From NCBI GenBank assembly GCA_027050975.1, contig JALUAR010000123.1, positions 6,380 to 15,586 of the forward strand: a DNA stretch of 9,207 nt. Reading direction: 5' to 3'. The stretch's first letter is position 1; each line of letters opens with the position of its first letter. Below the pieces are notes generated by a model. That model made no database searches and was not told the DNA's origin. It saw nothing but the letters and a program-made list of their open reading frames with translations. Position numbers and translations under genes: made by a program. Source of the stretch: Thermodesulfovibrio sp. Its GTDB lineage: Bacteria > Nitrospirota > Thermodesulfovibrionia > Thermodesulfovibrionales > JdFR-85. Below are positions 1-5,111 of the stretch, in pieces.

Positions 1-1
1 G

Positions 2-97
2 TGCGGGGCGGAAATCGAGATCTGGAGCGACGAAAACGAAACAGCATGTAAGCTATGTGGCTTTGTGGTTTTTAACCATGAAAAATTCACAAACTGA
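2..97 (+). CDS. C-terminal end of a zinc-ribbon/rubredoxin-like protein (5'-truncated by window)
   Basis: The reading frame is open from base 2 to the TGA at 95-97 and gives 31 residues. They start with Cys-Gly-Ala-Glu and later contain a CKLCGF motif, so there is one CG site followed 14 residues later by a CxxC pair. This looks like the second half of a four-Cys zinc ribbon or rubredoxin-like fold, whose first Cys would lie upstream of the window. The stop is 9 bases before the next ATG, and the ribosome binding site of the next gene abuts this stop, so the two genes are probably cotranscribed. I do not recognise a specific family. The start and full domain structure lie outside the window. 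Confidence 0.55.
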   Translation, partial: CGAEIEIWSDENETACKLCGFVVFNHEKFTN

Positions 98-106
98 GGA
101 GGGCTT

Positions 107-520
107 ATGGCCAGCAGGGAGTTGTTGGACAAGTTGAATGAAGCCATTGCAAGGGAGATGCAGGTGAGTATCCAGTATATGTGGCAGCATGTGATGGCCA
201 AAGGGATGGACTCCGATTCTGTGAAGGCGTTGCTGAGAAGGATAGCAATTGCAGAAATGATGCATGCAGAGTTGATTGCCGAGAGACTTGACTACCTCGG
301 AGAAAAACCCACTACAAAACCGGCTGAGATTGTGCTTGGAGAGTCTCTTAAGGAGATGATCGAGATTGATAAGAAGGCTGAGGAAGAGGCCATTGAGATG
401 TACCGTGATATTATAGAGCTTGCCGAAAAGGAGAGGGATTACACCACGAGAAAGCTCTTTGAGCAGATACTTGCTGAGGAGGAGCAGCACCATGGAGACT
501 TCTCATCTTTGCTGGAGTAG
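107..520 (+). CDS. Bacterioferritin-like ferritin (diiron four-helix protein)
   Basis: This 137-residue protein has the four-helix ferritin-like pattern. Diiron ligands are visible as Glu17, Glu50 with His53 (ExxH in IAEMMHAE), a Glu at about 93 in the EEEAIEMY helix, and Glu125 with His128 (ExxH in AEEEQHH). Met51, right after the Glu of the first ExxH, is where bacterioferritins carry the axial heme-b methionine, so this fits a Bfr-type protein better than a plain ferritin. It is about 20 residues shorter than typical bacterioferritin (roughly 155-160). The family oxidises Fe2+ with O2 or H2O2 and stores the ferric mineral in the cytoplasm, limiting Fenton chemistry. The start is set by GAGGAGGG at 96-103, just before ATG 107. 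It is the first complete gene of an antioxidant gene run. A ferritin-like protein with another role (DPS-like) is possible. Confidence 0.8.
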   Translation: MASRELLDKLNEAIAREMQVSIQYMWQHVMAKGMDSDSVKALLRRIAIAEMMHAELIAERLDYLGEKPTTKPAEIVLGESLKEMIEIDKKAEEEAIEMYRDIIELAEKERDYTTRKLFEQILAEEEQHHGDFSSLLE

Positions 521-596
521 AGAAAATGGGAAGGTAGATGCTGCAGTTGGATGAGGATATTATTTGCAAAAAGAAAAATATTACAGGAGGGATATA

Positions 597-1091
597 ATGG
601 CAATATCTGAGGCAGTAAACAGAGCCATAAAGATGGAGACAGATGCCATCAGTTTTTATACAGATGCCGCATCCCGTACCAGTCATCCTCTGGGAAAGAA
701 AATGTTCGAGAGCCTTATACTGGATGAGAAAAGGCACCTGAGGATGCTAGAGGGAATTCTTAAGGGGATGGAGATGGATTTCGAGATGAAAGTGATTGGT
801 GATGTAAAGACGGTTTTTTCCGACTTCAAGGATCAGATGATGCAAAGAATTCAGGCAACAACGGATGAAAAAGAGGCTATAAAAATAGCGCTTGAGATGG
901 AAAAAGAGGGGTTTCATTATTATCAGGAGGTTGCAGGTAAGGCAACGGACTCCAGAGAGAGAAAGCTGTTCGAGATTTTGACAAGAGAAGAGGAAAGTCA
1001 TTATCAGTTGCTCAACAATACGTATAGTTTTTTGGAGGATACCGGCAACTGGTTTATGTGGGATGAGTTGAGTATTGTTGAGGGAGGATAG
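597..1091 (+). CDS. Rubrerythrin-family diiron protein without rubredoxin domain
   Basis: This 164-residue protein carries two ferritin-like half-sites. The first has Glu14 (KMETDA) and Glu44/His47 (DEKRH). The second has Glu102 (LEMEKEG) and Glu132/His135 (EEESH). The tail, with the TGNWFMWDE pattern, is characteristic of the rubrerythrin subfamily lacking the C-terminal rubredoxin domain. Such proteins are thought to act as peroxidases, reducing H2O2 at the diiron site with electrons from rubredoxin. Here the electrons could come from the separate rubredoxins downstream. The ATG at 597 is chosen because AGGAGGG at 585-591 is 5 bases upstream. The frame is open further upstream to a TTG at 564, but that has no good ribosome binding site. 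It lies 76 bases after the ferritin gene with no terminator seen between them. Confidence 0.87.
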   Translation: MAISEAVNRAIKMETDAISFYTDAASRTSHPLGKKMFESLILDEKRHLRMLEGILKGMEMDFEMKVIGDVKTVFSDFKDQMMQRIQATTDEKEAIKIALEMEKEGFHYYQEVAGKATDSRERKLFEILTREEESHYQLLNNTYSFLEDTGNWFMWDELSIVEGG

Positions 1092-1112
1092 AATAACTGA
1101 AGATTTAAAAGT

Positions 1113-1141
1113 TTGTTATTTAAGATTGGAATATATATTCA
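1113..1141 (+). promoter_or_regulatory. Candidate promoter upstream of fprA, with a 12-bp palindrome over the -10
   Basis: TTGTTA (1113-1118) and TATTCA (1136-1141) are separated by 17 bases. The -10 area overlaps GAATATATATTC at 1129-1140, a perfect 12-bp palindrome that could be an operator. It sits in the 105-base gap before the flavo-diiron gene. Similar AT-rich matches occur by chance, so this is only a candidate. Confidence 0.35.
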
Positions 1142-1196
1142 TTAAGACAGCAGCGAGAAATAAAAATGACAAGATTCCTGTGATGGAGGTGTGTGT

Positions 1197-2414
1197 ATGA
1201 AGGCTGTTGAGATCAAGCCTGATATTTACTGGGTTGGAGCAATTGACTGGGCGGTCAGGGATTTTCACGGTTATGTCACGCCCAACGGTACCACTTATAA
1301 TAATTACCTCATACTGGATGATGAGATAACTCTTATCGATACCGTAAAACATGACTTTGCTGAGATAGGTATCAGCAATATAAAGAGCCTTATAGATCCT
1401 GCGAAAATAAAAAACCTGGTTGTAAATCATATTGAGAATGACCATATGGGGGCTCTTGGGATATTCATGAAGCATTTTCCCGATGTAACAATCTATACTA
1501 CTGCTCGTGGTAAGCAGGGGATGGAACGCTTTTTTGATACATCTAAATGGAATATAAAGACTGTGAAAACCGGAGAGGAACTGAAAATAGGCAAATATAC
1601 TCTTATGTTTATCGAAACCCCAATGTTGCATTGGCCTGATTCCATGATGACCTATGTTAAAGAGGCCAAGATGCTCATATCACAAGATGCCTTTGGTCAG
1701 CATATGGCTTCAACTGCTCGGTTTGATGATGAATTTGCAGAGTGTGCATCTCATGCAGAGTTGGAGGATGCGGTAATAGACTATTATGCCAACATTCTTA
1801 TGCCATTTGGAAAACTTATAAAGTCCAAAATAAAGCAGATTCAGGATCTCAAGCTGGATATCGATATGATAGCTCCCGACCATGGTGTTATCTGGCGAAG
1901 TGAACCGGAGAGAGTGATTCAGATGTATCTCGATATGGCAGAAGGAAAGACCAATCTTCGGGTAGCAATCATATACGATACAATGTGGCATAGTACGGAG
2001 ATCATGACTCAGCCGATTATGAGAGGCATAAAGGATGAAGGTGTGGACTGTAAGGTTATTAAACTGAGAGCAACACCAATGAGTGTGGCAATAAAGGAGT
2101 TCTGGAAATCCAGAGGTTTGCTGGTTGGCTCGCCTACTCTAAACAATGAGGTCTTTCCGTCCATAGCAGAGTTCATTACTCATCTTAGAGGATTAAGACC
2201 GACAAACAGAATCGCCGGTGCTTTTGGCAGCTACGGATGGGGTGGTGGTGCTGTAAAGTGGCTCTACCAGGAGTTCCAGAACATGAAGCTTGATGTTGTT
2301 GAGCCGGGTATTCAGGTTCAATACAGACCATCTCCTGAGGATGAAGAAAAGTGTTATAGCTTTGGCCGTGAGTTTGCCAAACAGGTCATTGAATATCATA
2401 AGAAATTTCAGTAA
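1197..2414 (+). CDS. fprA: Flavo-diiron protein (A-type flavoprotein, O2/NO reductase)
   Basis: This 405-residue protein has the standard flavo-diiron layout. An N-terminal metallo-beta-lactamase-like domain (about 1-250) is followed by a C-terminal flavodoxin-like FMN domain (about 254-400). All diiron ligands are present: the HxExDH motif at His78, Glu80, Asp82 and His83, then His145 (MLHWPDSM), Asp164 (SQDAF) and His229 (PDHGV). The FMN domain has the IIYDTMWHST phosphate loop and the GSYGWGGGAV loop. The family reduces O2 to water, or NO to N2O, in the cytoplasm using electrons from rubredoxin, and a rubredoxin gene begins 15 bases after this stop. The length matches class A members, with no fused rubredoxin or flavin reductase module. 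ATG 1197 is preferred over GTG 1191 because GGAGG at 1185-1189 is then 7 bases away. The sequence alone does not settle whether O2 or NO is the physiological substrate. Confidence 0.95.
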   Translation: MKAVEIKPDIYWVGAIDWAVRDFHGYVTPNGTTYNNYLILDDEITLIDTVKHDFAEIGISNIKSLIDPAKIKNLVVNHIENDHMGALGIFMKHFPDVTIYTTARGKQGMERFFDTSKWNIKTVKTGEELKIGKYTLMFIETPMLHWPDSMMTYVKEAKMLISQDAFGQHMASTARFDDEFAECASHAELEDAVIDYYANILMPFGKLIKSKIKQIQDLKLDIDMIAPDHGVIWRSEPERVIQMYLDMAEGKTNLRVAIIYDTMWHSTEIMTQPIMRGIKDEGVDCKVIKLRATPMSVAIKEFWKSRGLLVGSPTLNNEVFPSIAEFITHLRGLRPTNRIAGAFGSYGWGGGAVKWLYQEFQNMKLDVVEPGIQVQYRPSPEDEEKCYSFGREFAKQVIEYHKKFQ

Positions 2415-2429
2415 AAGGAGGTTTGATCA

Positions 2430-2561
2430 ATGCAGTACAGATGCACAGTTTGCGGATACATTTATGATGAGGAACAGGAGGGTACTCCCTTTGATCAATT
2501 GCCTGAGGACTGGACCTGTCCGGTTTGCAATGCACCAAAGGACGCTTTTGAGCCAGCATAG
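2430..2561 (+). CDS. Rubredoxin, short-loop type (43 aa)
   Basis: This small gene encodes 43 residues with the rubredoxin signature: CTVCGY (Cys5, Cys8), then EDWTCPVC (Cys30, Cys33), and the conserved aromatic residues Tyr10, Tyr12, Phe21 and Trp28. The gap between the two CxxC pairs is 21 residues rather than the usual 29 or so, so the loop is shortened, as known for the 45-residue Desulfovibrio desulfuricans rubredoxin. It carries one Fe(Cys)4 centre and transfers single electrons. AAAGGAGG at 2414-2421 precedes the ATG. It follows fprA by 15 bases, so it is very likely cotranscribed with it and is the natural electron donor to the flavo-diiron protein. Rubrerythrin and superoxide reductase are further possible acceptors. 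Confidence 0.93.
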   Translation: MQYRCTVCGYIYDEEQEGTPFDQLPEDWTCPVCNAPKDAFEPA

Positions 2562-2678
2562 AATAGCTGCTGGAGCAAAAGAGTTATTGCCGCTGTCGCT
2601 GCTCTGCATGAAATAGTATTGAGAAAGCAGTAAAAAAACAGAAATTAAGAACATTATAAATCCGAGGGGAGAGATGAA

Positions 2679-3158
2679 GTGGCAGTATTAGTGGAAAAGG
2701 TGGCAGGAGGTTTTAGTATTGACGGTCTGGAGCTTCTGCGTGGGAAATGTGGCTGTACCTCTATTGCAAAATGTTGTTACTCGTGGTCAAAGGTAAAAAA
2801 GAAAGGAGATACAATTGTATTCGAGGCTAAGATGACTGCCCCCGACACAAAAGATAATTTTAATTGGGGTTATACAGTGAGAAAGGAAGGGATTACTGTT
2901 ACAGTGTTGGTTGAAGATGCTCGTGATAAAGAGATTTTCTCAGGCTTTATTCCTCCCTCTGTGAAGCAATGGGAGTCTCGTGGATGGGAGGTTATTGAAA
3001 AGTACGGTGACAGAGAAGACGGAGTTGTATGGCGTTGTGCCATATGTAAGTGGCTTTACAAGGATGATAAGGAGGGAACATCCTTTGAAAATCTGCTGGA
3101 TGACTGGCGCTGTCCTTTATGTAAAGCTAAAAAGAGTGAGTTTGAAAAAATCGGATAG
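2679..3158 (+). CDS. Unrecognised Cys-rich domain fused to a C-terminal rubredoxin
   Basis: This 159-residue protein has two parts. Residues 118-159 are a rubredoxin domain with Cys120/Cys123 (WRCAIC) and Cys145/Cys148 (WRCPLC). Its 21-residue inter-pair gap matches that of the neighbouring 43-residue rubredoxin. Residues 1-117 match no family I can name. They look mainly beta-rich and contain Cys24, Cys26, Cys32 and Cys33 (KCGC...KCCYSW), a possible second metal site or redox pair. No signal peptide or membrane segment is seen, so it is probably cytoplasmic. The start is GTG 2679 after GAGGGGAGAG (2664-2673). The ATG at 2674 is in another frame and stops after five codons. Lying between rubredoxin and superoxide reductase genes, it may relay electrons to an antioxidant enzyme, but that is inference. 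The rubredoxin call is firm and the N-terminal function is unknown. Confidence 0.85.
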   Translation: MAVLVEKVAGGFSIDGLELLRGKCGCTSIAKCCYSWSKVKKKGDTIVFEAKMTAPDTKDNFNWGYTVRKEGITVTVLVEDARDKEIFSGFIPPSVKQWESRGWEVIEKYGDREDGVVWRCAICKWLYKDDKEGTSFENLLDDWRCPLCKAKKSEFEKIG

Positions 3159-3244
3159 AGTAAACATTAAAACTTAAGAATCGCATTATTGTTTCAGCTG
3201 GCAAACTGTCAACAATCTAACAAACATTACCAAGGAGGTAAAAA

Positions 3245-3619
3245 ATGGGTGAGAAAAATCTGTTTTGCGGAATCAACAGACCTCAGGACCCTGCTAACAT
3301 GACAGAGATGGAGAAGAAACATACCCCTGTCATCGAGTGTCCTGATTCTGTAAAGGTTGGAGAGCCTTTTAAGGTAACAATTAAGGTGGGTGAGCTGCCG
3401 CATGTTATGGAAGAGGGACATCATATCCAGTGGATTGAAGTCTATTTCGGTCAGAACTTCAATACCAGAATTGACCTTACTCCTGTCTTTACAAGACCTG
3501 AAGTAACATTAACCTTTGTCAAAGGTGGGAAACACCGTACATCCACGCTGAGGGTTATTGAAAGATGCAATCTTCACGGACAGTGGGAAGCAACCAAAGA
3601 GATTACAGTAGTAGAGTAA
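3245..3619 (+). CDS. Class II superoxide reductase (neelaredoxin type)
   Basis: This 124-residue protein has the superoxide reductase Fe(His)4Cys centre: the EKKHTP motif with Glu23 and His26, His53 (LPHVME), His59 (EGHHIQW), Cys108 and His111 (ERCNLHGQW). It lacks the N-terminal desulforedoxin domain of class I desulfoferrodoxin, hence class II. It reduces superoxide to H2O2 in the cytoplasm without releasing O2, using rubredoxin as donor. This is the anaerobe's alternative to superoxide dismutase. AGGAGG at 3233-3238 sits 6 bases before the ATG. The next gene, a peroxiredoxin, can remove the H2O2 formed. No signal peptide is present. A remnant of a second, Tat-targeted superoxide reductase lies 760 bases downstream. 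Confidence 0.94.
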   Translation: MGEKNLFCGINRPQDPANMTEMEKKHTPVIECPDSVKVGEPFKVTIKVGELPHVMEEGHHIQWIEVYFGQNFNTRIDLTPVFTRPEVTLTFVKGGKHRTSTLRVIERCNLHGQWEATKEITVVE

Positions 3620-3642
3620 GGGCTAAATTATTTCGTAAAATC

Positions 3643-3676
3643 AGGAGTCTTTGACTCCTAAATTAATAACAGGAGG
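3643..3676 (+). promoter_or_regulatory. Leader hairpin and Shine-Dalgarno region of the seleno-peroxiredoxin gene
   Basis: AGGAGTC (3643-3649) and GACTCCT (3653-3659) form a perfect 7-bp stem with a TTT loop. The Shine-Dalgarno AGGAGG follows at 3671-3676, 6 bases before ATG 3683. The right arm's CTCCT could alternatively pair with the Shine-Dalgarno itself, so two exclusive structures are possible. With no T-run after the stem it is a poor terminator. Confidence 0.4.
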
Positions 3677-3682
3677 TGTATT

Positions 3683-4300
3683 ATGGGCGCAGAGGAGATC
3701 TGCTGCGGACTGAAGGTGGGCCAGAAGGTCCCTGATTTTGAGATGGATATTTATGATCCGAAGAAGGGAGATTTTGGCAAAATCTCCCTGAAGAAACTGA
3801 AGAAGGCCGGAAAATGGACTATCCTTTTCTTCTATCCCGCTGATTTTACCTTTGTCTGAGCTACCGAGTTTGCTGCTCTGGCAGAGCAGTATGACCGCTT
3901 TAAGAAGATGGGGGCAGAGGTTATTACAGTGAGTACAGATACACAGTTTGTGCATCTTGCATGGAAGAGAGATGAAAAACTTCTTGAAAATGTTCAGTAT
4001 CCCATGGGCGCTGACCCCACAGGCAGGATTTCAAGAATGTTCGGTGTGTATGATGAAGAGACGGGGCTTGCCTTGCGTGGCACGTTTATAATCAATCCGG
4101 AAGGTGTGATACTCAACTCCGAGGTAAACTACTACAATATGGGTAGAAACATTGACGAACTGATGAGAAAGTTTAAAGCAAACCTTCATCTGTCAAAACA
4201 TACTGACGAGGGCTGTCCTGCCAAGTGGAAGGATGAGGGTGATAAGACACTGAAACCATCTGCTGATCTCGTAGGCAGGGTTTACGAAGCTCTCCAATAG
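3683..4300 (+). CDS. Selenocysteine-containing peroxiredoxin (AhpC/Prx1 type), in-frame TGA at 3857-3859 read as Sec59
   Basis: Reading through the TGA gives 205 residues. The N-terminal part (1-58) has the peroxiredoxin start (GLKVGQKVPDFE) and the active-site approach FFYPADFTFV. TGA then takes exactly the place of the peroxidatic Cys in FTFVCPTE, giving FTFV-Sec-ATE. Downstream the same frame continues with LRGTFIINPEG and the resolving-Cys motif GCPAKW (Cys178) of 2-Cys AhpC-type enzymes. The enzyme reduces H2O2, organic hydroperoxides or peroxynitrite, and Sec raises reactivity over Cys. AGGAGG at 3671-3676 supports ATG 3683. A hairpin at SECIS distance follows the TGA. A plain gene caller would report only a 130-residue fragment from 3908 and lose the active site. 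The alternative, a nonsense-mutated pseudogene, is unlikely because both halves are intact, in frame and well conserved. It follows the superoxide reductase gene and so consumes that enzyme's product. Selenocysteine tRNA and SelB would be encoded elsewhere. Confidence 0.9.
3865..3897 (+). promoter_or_regulatory. Candidate bacterial SECIS element
   Basis: CTGCTC (3873-3878) pairs perfectly with GAGCAG (3884-3889) around the loop TGGCA. A G-U and a U-A pair extend this to 8 bp (3871-3891). A weaker lower helix reaches 3865-3897 with one bulged base on each side. The apical loop starts 19 bases after the TGA, within the usual bacterial SECIS spacing of roughly 16-37, and it has a G among its first positions, as bacterial SECIS loops usually do. 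The element lies inside the coding region, as expected for SelB-dependent UGA decoding. Confidence 0.72.
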
Positions 4301-4325
4301 TCTTGAACTATTTATTATCTTAAAA

Positions 4326-4361
4326 ACCAGGGGATCTGATATCAGTCCCCTGGTCAATTTT
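4326..4361 (+). terminator. Rho-independent terminator after the peroxiredoxin gene
   Basis: ACCAGGGGA (4326-4334) is perfectly complementary to TCCCCTGGT (4346-4354). The intervening CTGATATCAG is itself self-complementary. A short TTTT run (4358-4361) follows three bases after the stem, and an A-run lies on the upstream side, so weak activity on the other strand is possible. It begins 25 bases after the peroxiredoxin stop and probably ends the upstream transcription unit. Confidence 0.7.
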
Positions 4362-4379
4362 ACGAAAAGAGGGTGAGTG

Positions 4380-4571
4380 ATGGATAGGCGAGATTTTATA
4401 AAAAAGGCTGTTATTACCACGGCAGCAACGTTATATAAGGCAGGCGGGCTCTCTTCTCCGTATGCTCACTTCAGGATAAGATTAAATGAAACCTCAAGGA
4501 TTGAGGCTATAGAACACTGCAATCTTCATGGGACATGGATTGGTGAGCCCGTGGATATCAGGGTCGTATAA
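4380..4571 (+). CDS. Tat-leader/superoxide reductase C-terminal fragment (probable internally deleted remnant)
   Basis: The 63-residue product starts with a twin-arginine-like leader (DRRDFIKKA followed by a short Ala/Thr-rich stretch). It ends with the last strand and Fe-binding loop of the superoxide reductase fold, HFRIRL...IEHCNLHGTW, closely resembling the end of the 124-residue superoxide reductase upstream. The region that should carry the three N-terminal His ligands is absent, leaving only the Cys and one His. Such a protein could not form the Fe(His)4Cys site alone. The simplest explanation is an internal deletion of an exported superoxide reductase paralogue. The frame is intact and GAGGG at 4369-4373 sits 6 bases before ATG 4380, so translation is still plausible. 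GTG 4377 is an alternative start with poorer spacing. It follows a terminator. Confidence 0.6.
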   Translation: MDRRDFIKKAVITTAATLYKAGGLSSPYAHFRIRLNETSRIEAIEHCNLHGTWIGEPVDIRVV

Positions 4572-4601
4572 ATTCAATACTACACTGTTTGTGAGTGTGA
4601 G

Positions 4602-4652
4602 GGGGTTCAACAAAAAGGCAGTTGACATCAGGGACTCTGCCCATGCAACCCC
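4602..4652 (+). other. Nested inverted repeats in the 223-base intergenic region
   Basis: GGGGTT (4602-4607) pairs with AACCCC (4647-4652), and inside it GGCAG (4617-4621) pairs with CTGCC (4637-4641). The large internal loops make stability doubtful. It lies between the superoxide reductase remnant and the desulforedoxin gene, in a stretch with no other coding signal. Confidence 0.25.
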
Positions 4653-4710
4653 AATATATGTAGAGTTAGATTTATAAAAAAGTAGAAAGAGATCTTGCGG
4701 TAGAAGGTTT

Positions 4711-4739
4711 TTGCTAAAATGGTGGAAAGATAGTATTAT
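4711..4739 (+). promoter_or_regulatory. Candidate promoter for the desulforedoxin gene
   Basis: TTGCTA (4711-4716) and TATTAT (4734-4739) are separated by 17 bases, a good sigma-70 spacing. The start of transcription would fall near 4746, about 50 bases before the desulforedoxin ATG. The upstream terminator and remnant make a new promoter here reasonable. GATA and TATC half-sites (4729-4732, 4736-4739) flank the -10, but this is a weak operator hint. Confidence 0.45.
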
Positions 4740-4794
4740 CAATAAATTTTGAGACTGTCCAGCTTCCTCGAATGATTAAAGGAGGTGAAATGAA

Positions 4795-4926
4795 ATGGCT
4801 GTAAAAAAAGCAGGTGAAAAGTACAGGTGTAATGTCTGTGGTAATGAGGTGGTTGTAACAAAAGCAGGTGGCGGACAACTGGTTTGCTGTGGCCAACCTA
4901 TGGAGTTGATAGGAGAGGAAGGTTAA
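4795..4926 (+). CDS. Desulforedoxin (free-standing, 43 aa)
   Basis: This 43-residue protein has the desulforedoxin pattern: YRCNVCGNEV with Cys12 and Cys15, then GGGQLVCCGQPM with the adjacent pair Cys31-Cys32. That CxxC plus CC arrangement forms the distorted Fe(Cys)4 centre known from Desulfovibrio gigas desulforedoxin (36 residues) and from the N-terminal domain of class I desulfoferrodoxin. It is a small homodimeric electron carrier in the cytoplasm. AAAGGAGGTGA (4778-4788) serves as ribosome binding site. ATG 4795 is the start, because ATG 4790 is in another frame and stops after four codons. Here the desulforedoxin module and the superoxide reductase are encoded as separate genes, so this protein may serve the class II enzyme or the rubrerythrin that follows. 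Confidence 0.92.
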   Translation: MAVKKAGEKYRCNVCGNEVVVTKAGGGQLVCCGQPMELIGEEG

Positions 4927-5005
4927 GAAGCAGTTTTTTCCGAGTATGCTGCCTGAATGCCCTGCTTTCTGAGCGGAGATGAAAGGCAGCTAAATCAATA
5001 AAAAG

Positions 5006-5046
5006 GGAATTTTTCAGCTCACCCTCCTGGTGAGTTGAAAAATTCC
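5006..5046 (+). terminator. Long 18-bp stem-loop between desulforedoxin and rubrerythrin genes
   Basis: The arms 5006-5023 and 5029-5046 are complementary over all 18 positions (17 Watson-Crick, one G-U) around the loop CTCCT. The T-run is inside the left arm and the A-run inside the right arm, so there is no clean T-tract after the stem. It could still terminate in either direction or protect the RNA 3' end of the desulforedoxin message. It starts 79 bases after the desulforedoxin stop and ends 65 bases before rubrerythrin. Confidence 0.5.
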
Positions 5047-5111
5047 AATCCGTTGGAAATAGTATTTTTGAATTTAAACGAAATCTGTTCGAAAAAAGGA
5101 GGTAAAGTATT

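Noticed and set aside
53..493. Long open frame on the - strand opposite the ferritin gene (and similar long frames at 1116-1631 and 8168-8536)
   Set aside because: Low-complexity translations without motifs or ribosome binding sites, lying opposite well-supported genes.
2553..2604. GC-containing inverted repeats after the rubredoxin gene as a terminator
   Set aside because: Stems are only about 5 bp with large loops or bulges, and no T-run follows.
2290..2616. + strand open frame spanning the end of fprA and the rubredoxin gene
   Set aside because: It overlaps two confident genes in another frame and its translation shows no recognisable domain.
3683..3859. A 58-residue truncated gene or nonsense-mutated pseudogene ending at TGA 3857
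   Set aside because: Sequence on both sides is intact and conserved, the TGA is exactly at the catalytic position, and a SECIS-like hairpin follows.
3908..4300. A separate 130-residue peroxiredoxin-like gene starting at ATG 3908
   Set aside because: It would lack the whole active-site half and has no good ribosome binding site. The same frame continues upstream through the TGA to a proper start at 3683.
4622..4627. TTGACA as a -35 element
   Set aside because: No -10-like hexamer lies 16-18 bases downstream; the nearest AT-rich match is about 26 bases away.
4948..4990. GCTGCCT/AGGCAGC inverted repeat as a riboswitch or terminator
   Set aside because: Seven base pairs close a 29-base loop with no recognisable conserved core and no T-run.
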